NCBI RefSeq assembly: GCF_014844075.1
Contig: NZ_CP062165.1
Coordinates: 1,116,001-1,180,000, forward strand
DNA length: 64,000 bases
Source: Paenibacillus sp. JNUCC-31
Lineage (GTDB): Bacteria; Bacillota; Bacilli; Paenibacillales; Paenibacillaceae
Direction of reading: 5' to 3'
Below, in pieces: positions 35,792 to 44,883 of this stretch. The first letter of the stretch is position 1, and every line of letters begins with the position of its first letter. Under the pieces are notes generated by a model. That model worked only from the letters and a program-made list of their open reading frames with translations. It did not search any database and was not told the origin of the DNA. Made by a program: the position numbers and the translations under genes.

Positions 35792-38700
35792 CTATAATGT
35801 TTCCAGCACCACACGAGACCCGGCGCCAGCCTCCCCTGCTGGAATGACTACAAGTTTGCGTGGCAAGCGTGCTCTCAGCTCCGGAACGTGGCTAATGATG
35901 CCGACAGCAAGGCGGTCATCATGCAATTTTTCCAGCGATGTAATGACCGTATCCAACAGTTCAGGGTCCAGTGTACCGAACCCTTCGTCCAGGAAGAAGA
36001 ATTGCAGCGGATACTGGCCACGCAGCTGAATTTGGGCAGATAATGCCAATGCCAGTGACAACGAGGTCAGGAAGGTCTCCCCACCGGACAGGGTGGACAC
36101 TGGTCGTTTAACTCCACCGTTTGCATCATCACAGATGACAAAGCCACCACCCGAATCCACCTCAAGTGAATAGCGTTGTTTGGTAAGGAAGCGCAGGCGC
36201 TGTGAAGCAGCCTGACTCACCTGCATCAGCTGTTCTTCTGCAATATATTCAACAAATGCGTTACCTCTGAAAGCCGCTTGCAGTTTGCTAAGCATCTCCC
36301 CTTGACGACTAACCTCCACCCGTTTGTTCTCCAACTCGGTCCAGCGAACATGTCGCTGCTGAACATCCTCCAGATCACGTTCTGCGCGTGCCTTTGCCCG
36401 GAGGGCCGCTTCATCCTCTGAACGGGATCGTTGCAGCCGTTCTGTGCAAGCTGACCACTGTTCCTCGGATACAATTGCTCCGCCCAATTTTTGTTCCAGT
36501 TCACGAAGTTGGGATGCAAGCTCACGATCACGTTCCCGATGCTGCTGAATTTCCGCTGCCAGTCGCTCAGCTTGTTCGGAAGGAATCGCCGCCTCAACAA
36601 CGTCCTCTTCCGTAACAAACGGGGATTGCTCCAGCAATTGCCTCCAGCGCTCCTGTGCCTGTTGGAAATGCTCTGCTGCCGAGGCTGCTGCCTGCTGGGC
36701 CATGACGTCTTTCTTGGCCGATTCCTGCTTCAACGCATCGGCTTCCTTGAAGCGCTGTGCCGAATCTGCAGCAGCTTTGCGCAGTTCATCCAGTCGTGTC
36801 TGGGCAGCAGCAATTAAATCCTCGACCCGTTGCTCGCCAACCCATTGGCGTAAACGTTCTTCCTTCTCCGCAAGCTGTTTGTTGTTGCCTTGCCATTCCG
36901 TCTGCCATTGGATCAGCTGTTTGTCCAATTCAACCAGCTTCTGCTGGAGAGACTGTACCAGCTGTTCCTTTTCTTCAAGGAACGTTACACTTTTATTCAA
37001 CCGTTCCTTGATGTCTTCTGCGCGCGCGTCGCGCTCCTGCATCGCCTGGTGGAGGGCCATAGCCTCCTCCAGAGCGATGCCTGGCAATTCCGCGGCCCAG
37101 CGGCCGTGCAATGCGGCAGCGACGGCCTCGCTCTCGGCCAGCCTGCGCTCCGCCTGGGCGAGCCCGGCTTGGCCGGCCTCTTGCGCAGCTGCCGCTTCCA
37201 TGCGGCGCTGCTGTGCGCCCAAAGCCGCCTGCTGCAACGCGGCGGCTTCCGCTTGCAGCGGCGCTGCGGCAGCGGCCAGCGCCCGCGCGGCTTCGCGCAG
37301 TGCGGCGGCACGTCCCGCCCAGTCCGCCGGGGAGCGCCCGTGTGCGGGCGACCCGGCGGACTCCGGCTCCGCAGCCGCAGGCGCGGCCTCGGCTGCGGCC
37401 GGAGCTTCGCCGGCCGCGGCGCCAAGCTGCGTCAGCAGGCTGCGACGTTCGTGCAGCTGCTGGCGCAGCCCAAAGCGCAGCTCCTGCAGCTCAGCATGCA
37501 GGCTGCGCAGCAGTTCCAGGTCCGCCTCGCCTGCGGGCGGACCTTCTCCCGACGGCGCAGCCGGGAGCGGATGGTGTGCGGAGCCGCACACCGGGCATGG
37601 CTCGCCGTCGCGCAGTTCGGCGCGCAAGGCGGAGGAGAGTCGGTGCAACTCCTGCTCTCGCATCGTTCCGCGCAGCTGCTCCTCCGCACTGGCCAGCAGG
37701 CTCTGTTCGCGACCAATGTCCTGCTCACAGGCAAGCAAGGCCTCAAGACCCGCTGCCGCCTGCTCGATCAGATGCTGTCGCAGTTCACTCAGACGGCTCT
37801 CTTCCGCGGCCGCCATCTTCAGCCTGTCGGCCCCCTGTGCAGCTGCTTGCGTATAGGTTTCCACCTCCGCCTTATTCTGGCGCACTTGCTCCGCTGCAAT
37901 ATCCAGACGGTGCTTCAATTCGAGTGCAGCCTGCAGCTGCCTGCGTTCTTCCGACTTCACTTCATTCGGCTTGAGGCTTTCCTGCAATTCTTCCCGGCGC
38001 TTGCGTCCTCGCTGCTGCAGTTCTTTTTCCTTCTCCAGCTGCTGCCCGATGACATTCTGTTCACCCTGTCCTTTGTCCAAAAACTGCTTGAGACGAATAC
38101 CGTCCTCTCGGAGCCCGTCCCGTTCCCGCTGCAACTCTTTGGCCTGCTCCAACTGTTCCAGCCGAAGAAGCAACTTGGGTTCTTCCTCAGACATCTGTGC
38201 ACGGGCATTTTCGGCCTTCTCGGCCTCCAGAACAGCTATCCGTTCATGTTCCACCGCTTGCTGATGTGCCATTCCGGCCACGTCCTGACGCAACTTCTGC
38301 TGCGCAGCTGCATCTCGCATCGTCTGCAATGAAGGGAGTATCGCATCTGCCGCCCCGGCCTGCTTCAACCGCAGCTCATTGGCCTTGATCTGTGGCTCCA
38401 GTGCTTGCAGCTTGCGATGCTCCTCCATACGAGCCTGACGTTCATGGCTTAATTCCCGTACTTTACCGAGCTGTTCGGCTTCCTTCATCGCTTCATCAAG
38501 CGCTTGGCGTGACACTTCCGACTGCTTCACTGCAGCTTTTAGAAGGAGCTCCGTTTCCGCCAATGTCTCTTTGCTGGCATTGCCAAGTCCTTGCTGCTCC
38601 GCTGCCAGTGACTGATGAACCATATCATTGTCCTTCACCCGTCGGCTGAGCTTGATGGCCAGCTGATCTCCATACTTCTCCAGATGGAACAAACGTTGCA

Positions 38701-39211
38701 GCATCTGGCGTCGTTCACTGCCTTTCAGCGACAGAAACTCGGCAAACTTCCCTTGCGGAAGAACAACAGCCCGCGTAAAGTCATCCATTTTCAACCCAAT
38801 GACATCTTCAACGCAGCGATTCACGTCTGCCAGCTTATCAGCCAGCACCTGTTCCTCTCCATTGACGGTCTCAATGAATTTACTGATGGTATTGCTCACC
38901 GAAACCTCATTGTTTCGTTTGAAACGACGCTCGACCCGAAACCGTCTTGTTCCCTCTGCCGACACGAGTTCAAAGGTAAATGCAACAGACAAGGAATCCT
39001 CGGCATGATTCATGATCCCCTGGGTACCGTTAACCGCTCGTTCCACTTTTCCGTACATCGCCAGCGTAATCGCATCAAGCAAGGAAGATTTACCGCTGCC
39101 TGTTGGACCAAAAATGCCGAATAATCCTGTTTCCGTCAGAACGGTAAAATCAATCTCCTGGGTCTCCCGATAACTTTGCAGACCTGCAACTTTCAATAGA
39201 ATCGGCTTCAC
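35792..39211 (-). CDS. sbcC: Nuclease SbcCD subunit C (SMC-like ATPase)
   Basis: A 1139-residue SbcC. N-terminal Walker A is FGPTGSGKSSLLDAITLAMY; long coiled coils flank a zinc hook CPVCGSAHHP near residue 540; the C-terminal head has the ABC signature STLSGGETFLTSLSLALALS and Walker B FFFLDEGFGTLDPE. With SbcD it opens hairpins and protein-blocked DNA ends. The GTG start shares four bases with the sbcD stop (GTGA). The segment just after the hook (about 37020-37640 on the DNA) is markedly GC-rich and Ala-rich, unlike the rest of the gene. Confidence 0.96.
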   Translation of the reverse strand: MKPILLKVAGLQSYRETQEIDFTVLTETGLFGIFGPTGSGKSSLLDAITLAMYGKVERAVNGTQGIMNHAEDSLSVAFTFELVSAEGTRRFRVERRFKRNNEVSVSNTISKFIETVNGEEQVLADKLADVNRCVEDVIGLKMDDFTRAVVLPQGKFAEFLSLKGSERRQMLQRLFHLEKYGDQLAIKLSRRVKDNDMVHQSLAAEQQGLGNASKETLAETELLLKAAVKQSEVSRQALDEAMKEAEQLGKVRELSHERQARMEEHRKLQALEPQIKANELRLKQAGAADAILPSLQTMRDAAAQQKLRQDVAGMAHQQAVEHERIAVLEAEKAENARAQMSEEEPKLLLRLEQLEQAKELQRERDGLREDGIRLKQFLDKGQGEQNVIGQQLEKEKELQQRGRKRREELQESLKPNEVKSEERRQLQAALELKHRLDIAAEQVRQNKAEVETYTQAAAQGADRLKMAAAEESRLSELRQHLIEQAAAGLEALLACEQDIGREQSLLASAEEQLRGTMREQELHRLSSALRAELRDGEPCPVCGSAHHPLPAAPSGEGPPAGEADLELLRSLHAELQELRFGLRQQLHERRSLLTQLGAAAGEAPAAAEAAPAAAEPESAGSPAHGRSPADWAGRAAALREAARALAAAAAPLQAEAAALQQAALGAQQRRMEAAAAQEAGQAGLAQAERRLAESEAVAAALHGRWAAELPGIALEEAMALHQAMQERDARAEDIKERLNKSVTFLEEKEQLVQSLQQKLVELDKQLIQWQTEWQGNNKQLAEKEERLRQWVGEQRVEDLIAAAQTRLDELRKAAADSAQRFKEADALKQESAKKDVMAQQAAASAAEHFQQAQERWRQLLEQSPFVTEEDVVEAAIPSEQAERLAAEIQQHRERDRELASQLRELEQKLGGAIVSEEQWSACTERLQRSRSEDEAALRAKARAERDLEDVQQRHVRWTELENKRVEVSRQGEMLSKLQAAFRGNAFVEYIAEEQLMQVSQAASQRLRFLTKQRYSLEVDSGGGFVICDDANGGVKRPVSTLSGGETFLTSLSLALALSAQIQLRGQYPLQFFFLDEGFGTLDPELLDTVITSLEKLHDDRLAVGIISHVPELRARLPRKLVVIPAGEAGAGSRVVLETL

Positions 39212-40392
39212 TGTCCTTCGACCTCCTCACGCACACCCGGCTCATCCTCATCGACAAGTTCCAGGAACAGTTGTACCAGACTGTCTTCAGGCAATGCTCC
39301 ACCTGTCTGACGCTGATAAAATTTGCGGAAGAGCTCATGTACCGGAAGCTCGGATCGTTGCTCCAAAAGCCCTGCGGCTGCCATCTCGGGATACACCGGG
39401 CGAATATGGATGATCCCGTCATGCGACTTGCGGAGCTGCTGGATTTCTTTCAGGGACATGGCGTCATCCAGCCACACTTCCATATCGATAAAAGCCTGGG
39501 GATCGCGTCCTTCATCCAGCCAACGATAGATCTCAGCCAGACCGCCGCGTGCCTTCCAGCGCACAAGTGGACGTCCGGAGGTCAACAGCACTTCTTCCAC
39601 ATTAGCGGCCGCTCCCGGTGCCAGGTCAACCATTGTGACGGACTTGCTCTGCCCCGCTTCGGAGAAACTGTAGGCCAGCGGAGAACCACTATACCGAATC
39701 ACACCTTCTCCTTTCACCGCCTGCGCACGATGGAGATGCCCCAGCGCTGTATATTGCGCCCCTGTCGACAATGCAGACGGATCAACCGTATACGCGCCTC
39801 CAACCTGAATCGGACGCTCCGAATCACTTTCAACCCCACCCAGGACATAAATATGGCTCATAGCCAAATTCACTGTATCTGGACGAAAAGAAGCCGCCAG
39901 ACGCTGCATCAACATCCCCACCCGGCGGCTGTATGCCTGACGAAGCACATTTTCATCCCCGTCCGTTGTCAACAGTTCATTCAACCGCGCTTCCGAGGGA
40001 TAGGGCAAAGCGGCAATCTGTGCAGTCTCTCCAGTTCGGTTTGTATGGATAGTTACGACTTCTGAAGTAGGCATGCCTACAAGCGTGATTCCCTGTCTAT
40101 TCACAAGTGGGGTCACCGAAGCCACTCGCTCCGGCTGATCATGATTTCCGGCAATGACTACAAGTGGTCTCCCATTTTCCGTCAGACGCGCAGCCGCTTC
40201 GTAAAACAGCTGTTCCGCCGATGCAGGCGGATTCACAGAGTCATAGACATCTCCGGCCATTAGAATGGCATCTGCTTGCTGCTCATTCGCCAGTCTGACA
40301 AGCTCATCCACAAAGTCCTCCTGCTCCCGCAGCCGACTCCGTCCCTCCAACGTTTTACCGAGATGCCAGTCCCCTGTGTGCAAAATACGCAT
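39208..40392 (-). CDS. sbcD: Nuclease SbcCD subunit D (Mre11-like exonuclease)
   Basis: A 394-residue metallophosphoesterase. Metal ligands lie in RILHTGDWHLGKTLEGRSRL, ILMAGDVYDSVNP, VIAGNHDQPERV and the later HIYVLGG and LGHLHRAQ motifs. The C-terminal ~120 residues form the capping and SbcC-binding region. It supplies the Mn2+-dependent 3'-5' exonuclease and endonuclease of SbcCD. It lies 75 bp after addA and overlaps sbcC by 4 bases. Confidence 0.97.
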   Translation of the reverse strand: MRILHTGDWHLGKTLEGRSRLREQEDFVDELVRLANEQQADAILMAGDVYDSVNPPASAEQLFYEAAARLTENGRPLVVIAGNHDQPERVASVTPLVNRQGITLVGMPTSEVVTIHTNRTGETAQIAALPYPSEARLNELLTTDGDENVLRQAYSRRVGMLMQRLAASFRPDTVNLAMSHIYVLGGVESDSERPIQVGGAYTVDPSALSTGAQYTALGHLHRAQAVKGEGVIRYSGSPLAYSFSEAGQSKSVTMVDLAPGAAANVEEVLLTSGRPLVRWKARGGLAEIYRWLDEGRDPQAFIDMEVWLDDAMSLKEIQQLRKSHDGIIHIRPVYPEMAAAGLLEQRSELPVHELFRKFYQRQTGGALPEDSLVQLFLELVDEDEPGVREEVEGQ

Positions 40393-40467
40393 TGTCCGCT
40401 CAACCCCTCTCTCCTGTTAAATCAATGTCACGAATCTCATCCAGGCTCTTTATCATTTCATTTTATT

Positions 40468-43400
40468 TCATAGTTTCACAGCATGTCCGTTATCAAAAAA
40501 GTACAGCCATTTCCGGTCGACTTTCCGACCCAGAATATCTTCAATAGCCCGACCATACAGCTCTAGCTGAAAACGATAGTTTTCTGTCAGTTTGTCCAAT
40601 CCGCCGCGATGCTCCAACACGCGATCTGTCTTGTAATCTAGCAAAACTAGATCGCCATTCACCTCATACAGGCAGTCGATAATCCCCTGTACCAGCACGG
40701 TCTCATTTGTAAGAGATGCTTGCATCTTTCCGTCTTCTTCCAACGTCTGCATGCCCGCATTTGGTGAAAGTTCATGGAGCCACTCGGCAGGAGAATGATG
40801 GGCAGGAAGTCCATATATAAATGGAATCTCCCGCTTCACCCAATCCGCGCGCAGCAATTCTGCCCCAGGTTCTGTATTGAAGAAATCCGCCAGTTGTTCA
40901 GACTCAATAATGTCAGCCTGATGCGGAAGCATGATTTGAAGCTCCACTAACCGTTGAATGGTCTCTTCCACGATTTGCGAATCAACGGGTGATCCATCCA
41001 AAGGAAGATGCTGCATCAACGTATGATACACTGTTCCCCGCTCGGCCCCGGTCAATTGTTTCTCCTCCATAAATTGAGGACGACGCAAATGCAATTTAAA
41101 GGACGAAGCCTCCTCCGAACCTTGCTCATACATGCCTTCTTTTGGAGTTAACACATCTTTCCTTATCGACTCATTTGTTAACGTCTCGTCTGAGGTTAAT
41201 CCTTCCCGCATCTCATACATCGCAGATGCCTCAGATTGCTCTAGCATTTCTTCCATGACCTGAACCGACGAATGGCCCTGCATGGCAAGCCATGTTTTCA
41301 GCTCGGTAACCGATGTACTCGCAGCCACCTGGGTTGCTGCGTGATGAGCATATGTCCAGGATAACCTTCTATCTACCTCACGTTCGACTTCGTGTATTAG
41401 CTGTACACCCTCTTGCGCGCCTGGTGTGCCCCCCTGTTCAATCGGACTATCTCGCAGGATGGCATCTTGTTCATCCTCGTGCATCTCTTTTTCAACTGAG
41501 GAAGGTAACAAGTCCACAGGCTGAACTGCTTTTAGGGCAGCAACACGATGTTTCCGTACTTCGGTTATGCCGCCTTCCTCACCATGCACCTGATCCACGA
41601 ACAGGTCTCGGGATACGTGATCAGCCGAGATGACAGATATATTCCAGCGTGATTCATCATCCACAAGGCAGGCAGCAAACGAATCACTTCCTCCTGCAAG
41701 TTCACGTAGCAAAACCGCGTCCGGGTGTCTCATCAGGGATGGACCAATCCAGTCCAAATAACTACGTCCTGCTGCAAGCAGGTAATCAGGCAATATCCGT
41801 TCCGGACTGTCCTTAATCTGAGACCAGGCCACTGCCTTTTTAACCACATCTTTCACCGTACCGACCAAAATCATTTTCTCCTTCGGACGGGTCAGAGCCA
41901 CATAGAGCACCCGCATCTCTTCGGCAAGCAGCTCAAACTGGGCACGACGGCGAATCGCCAGATTCGCCAAGGTTGGATAGGCAACCCGATTCTCACGATC
42001 CACAAACCTCGGGCCAAACCCCAGCTCCTTATGCATCAGAAACGGCGAGTTCAGATCCTGCTGATTGAACATCTTGGATATGCCGCCGACAAAAACGATT
42101 GGGAATTCCAAGCCCTTACTCCGGTGAATCGTCATGATGCGTACTGCGTTATCCTGCTCTCCCGAACCACCAGCTACGGTCCCGAGATCTCCCCCGTTCT
42201 CACGTAATCTGGACACATAGGTCAGGAAGCGAAACAAGCCACGATTGGCCGTTGCCTCCTCATATTGTCGTGCCCGATCATACAGAGCCTTCAGATTGCT
42301 TTGACGCTGCATGCCTCCAGGAAGGCCGCCTACCCAGTCCAAATAACCTGTTTCCCTGTACATGCGCCAAATCAGTTCGCTCAGACTGCCTTGTCTGGCT
42401 TCAAGCCGCCACTGTTCCAGTTGACGCATAAAGCGAATTAGCTTTTGTTGCAGCTCTGTGCCGGTACCGTTCTCCCCTTCCACATCCTCGCTTATACGTT
42501 CAACCGTACTTGCACGTACAGCAGCATCAATGACTCCATCTTCTGCATTCGCTCCCACATCGGGTTCACGCATACGTTCGATGATGTCTGCCTCAACGGA
42601 TACTGCCGACTCCCGCAGCCCTTGTTCCATTTCTGACCAGACTTCCGGCCATTGCAGCTGGATTGCAGATGAATCAGGGTCTGATGTCTGCCCGGCATGC
42701 TGCCTGTAGCCGTTCAACGAGTCAGGGAAACCTCCTGCGGCCGATACAACAGCATCATAGAAAGACTGTCTCTTGCCCCCAAGACGAATCTGAGCCAGTT
42801 CCTCTTCATCCAGTCCTACAATCGGCGAACGAAGCACGGAAGCAAGTGGAATATCCTGCCTTGGATTATCCACAATTTGCAGCAGGGACAACATCACTTC
42901 AACTTCCGTCGCCTGAAAATACCCTTTGCTCTGCTCTCCTCCAGCAGGAATACCCTGTTGTCTGAATTCCTCGATCATGAGTGGAGCCCACATCAGGGCA
43001 GAACGCAGCAAAATGACAATGTCTCCGTAACACGCAGGTCGCATGGATTGAAGGGCTTTATCATAAACATGAAGGGCTGGTTTATCCGTATCTCCGACCA
43101 TTTCACGAATACGGCGAGCCATGGCCCTAGCTTCCAGTTGAGCGGTTTCGAGCTCGGCACTCTCCAGCTCGGCAGAAGGCAACGCATCCCCATTCTCGTC
43201 CGTGCTTTCCATGAGATCAGGTCCTCCGCCTTGACGATCAATCAGCATGAGTTCAGGCGTGTAAGCCTCATCTCCAAGCGTCTCTGCCGGGAAAGTAGCC
43301 CCATAAGCAAGCTGCGCCCGTTCATCATAGGCAATCTCGGCGACCCCTTCGTTCATGAGCTGCTTGAATAACATATTGACTGAATGGACTACTTCTGCAC

Positions 43401-44883
43401 GACTACGGAAGTTGCGTGCAAGATCAATGCGTCTTCCTGCCCGCAAAGAAACGCCCTCTCCGACTTCACCCGTAACCGAATTCGATGCATATTGACGGTA
43501 CTTGTTCAAAAACAGACCAGGTTCAGCCAAACGAAAACGGTAAATGCTCTGTTTTACATCACCGACCATAAAGCGATTCCCCGGATTTTCTCTGGAGATC
43601 AATCTGACGATATCTTCCTGTACCGTATTGGTATCCTGATATTCATCCAGCAGCACTTCATCGAAACGTGCCTGGTATTCCATGGCTGCATCTGAAGGCA
43701 TGGACAATTCAGGCGTAGAATCCTCATGACGCAAAATATGAAGACAGTAATGCTCCAGATCACTGAAATCGACCTGACCGCGCTCCTGTTTGGCTTGTCG
43801 ATATCGTTCTCCAAATGCACTGACCAGCTTGGACAGTTCCTGCATTAGTGGTGCCGCCTGGTCCAGCTCCTGCCAGAAAGAAAACGCACTTCTTCCAAAC
43901 AATGACCCTTTCAGATCCGTCACGGCTTTTTTCGCAGCCTCACGCAGTTCCTTGACCTGTTCCTGTAACCCCGGGTCCGTCTGGTCTTTTTTGCAAGGCT
44001 TCAGCTTGCCAAAAGCTGCTGGTTGAAACACTTCAGGCAATCTTTCCCACGGTATGATCTCAACAGCTGACAGAAGCTCTTCCACCATCGCCAAATCTTC
44101 TTTTAACGTATCTGCATAAGGTTTCGGGCCTTCTGGCTGCATCGATATGCTAATCCCTTGACGCAGCAGACCAGCCGCACCACTGAGGGAAAGAGCGGCA
44201 TCGCGCAAAATACTCTGAACCCATGCAGAATGACCAAGCGCCTCGACACTTTCCACCTGAAAAGCAGCTGCCATCTCAGCCAGCCAGTGATCTGGCCAGG
44301 AATGACTGCGTGAGAAATCATACAAACGCTGCACAAGTCGATGCATGGCATCATCGTTTCGTTCCCCACTGAACCAATCCACCAATTCGCGGAATGTGCT
44401 GCCTTCATCTTCTTCGCCGTACTTCTCTTCAAACAGTTCCTCCAACAATTCCTGACGCATTATTTCTGCTTCATTTTCATTTAAAATCCGGAAAGCCGGG
44501 TTCAGTGGAATTTGCTGATAGTAACGGCGAATGACTTCCATACAGAATGAATGCAGCGTTGTAATAGACGCCCGTCCAAGCAGAGAAAGTTGTTTGCGCA
44601 GATGATCTTCCGCAGGCTGTTCTTCAAGCGCACGTTCCAGCGCTTCCCTAATCCGCTGCTTCATTTCGGCAGCAGCCGCTTTGGTAAACGTAGCGACCAG
44701 CAGGCGGTCTACGCTGAATCCCTGGGAAGGGTCTGCAATCTTGCGAATAATCCGTTCAACCAATACGGCTGTCTTTCCTGATCCGGCTGCAGCGGCGACC
44801 AGGATGTCTTCCCCGCTCTGCGAGATGGCACTCCACTGGTCATCACTCCAGAAGCTTCCCTCCGGTTTTGGCATATTCGTCAT
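40468..44883 (-). CDS. addA: AddAB helicase-nuclease, subunit A
   Basis: A 1471-residue UvrD-like helicase with a C-terminal RecB-type nuclease. Walker A is DILVAAAAGSGKTAVLVERI; motif II is VLLDEYQDTNTVQED; helicase motifs continue with MTIHRSKGLEFPIVFVGG; the nuclease catalytic Asp-Lys motif is LVLLDYKTDRV near the end. AddAB resects double-strand breaks to the Chi-like site and loads RecA. It is over 200 residues longer than the B. subtilis protein; the extra sequence is mainly a polar, Glu/Ser-rich stretch before the nuclease domain. It overlaps addB by 4 bases (ATGA). Confidence 0.96.
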   Translation of the reverse strand: MTNMPKPEGSFWSDDQWSAISQSGEDILVAAAAGSGKTAVLVERIIRKIADPSQGFSVDRLLVATFTKAAAAEMKQRIREALERALEEQPAEDHLRKQLSLLGRASITTLHSFCMEVIRRYYQQIPLNPAFRILNENEAEIMRQELLEELFEEKYGEEDEGSTFRELVDWFSGERNDDAMHRLVQRLYDFSRSHSWPDHWLAEMAAAFQVESVEALGHSAWVQSILRDAALSLSGAAGLLRQGISISMQPEGPKPYADTLKEDLAMVEELLSAVEIIPWERLPEVFQPAAFGKLKPCKKDQTDPGLQEQVKELREAAKKAVTDLKGSLFGRSAFSFWQELDQAAPLMQELSKLVSAFGERYRQAKQERGQVDFSDLEHYCLHILRHEDSTPELSMPSDAAMEYQARFDEVLLDEYQDTNTVQEDIVRLISRENPGNRFMVGDVKQSIYRFRLAEPGLFLNKYRQYASNSVTGEVGEGVSLRAGRRIDLARNFRSRAEVVHSVNMLFKQLMNEGVAEIAYDERAQLAYGATFPAETLGDEAYTPELMLIDRQGGGPDLMESTDENGDALPSAELESAELETAQLEARAMARRIREMVGDTDKPALHVYDKALQSMRPACYGDIVILLRSALMWAPLMIEEFRQQGIPAGGEQSKGYFQATEVEVMLSLLQIVDNPRQDIPLASVLRSPIVGLDEEELAQIRLGGKRQSFYDAVVSAAGGFPDSLNGYRQHAGQTSDPDSSAIQLQWPEVWSEMEQGLRESAVSVEADIIERMREPDVGANAEDGVIDAAVRASTVERISEDVEGENGTGTELQQKLIRFMRQLEQWRLEARQGSLSELIWRMYRETGYLDWVGGLPGGMQRQSNLKALYDRARQYEEATANRGLFRFLTYVSRLRENGGDLGTVAGGSGEQDNAVRIMTIHRSKGLEFPIVFVGGISKMFNQQDLNSPFLMHKELGFGPRFVDRENRVAYPTLANLAIRRRAQFELLAEEMRVLYVALTRPKEKMILVGTVKDVVKKAVAWSQIKDSPERILPDYLLAAGRSYLDWIGPSLMRHPDAVLLRELAGGSDSFAACLVDDESRWNISVISADHVSRDLFVDQVHGEEGGITEVRKHRVAALKAVQPVDLLPSSVEKEMHEDEQDAILRDSPIEQGGTPGAQEGVQLIHEVEREVDRRLSWTYAHHAATQVAASTSVTELKTWLAMQGHSSVQVMEEMLEQSEASAMYEMREGLTSDETLTNESIRKDVLTPKEGMYEQGSEEASSFKLHLRRPQFMEEKQLTGAERGTVYHTLMQHLPLDGSPVDSQIVEETIQRLVELQIMLPHQADIIESEQLADFFNTEPGAELLRADWVKREIPFIYGLPAHHSPAEWLHELSPNAGMQTLEEDGKMQASLTNETVLVQGIIDCLYEVNGDLVLLDYKTDRVLEHRGGLDKLTENYRFQLELYGRAIEDILGRKVDRKWLYFFDNGHAVKL

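Noticed and set aside
36702..37974. Long plus-strand frames over sbcC rich in Arg, Ala and Ser
   Set aside because: They are shadows created by the high GC content of the coiled-coil segment; the sbcC protein itself is intact with all motifs.
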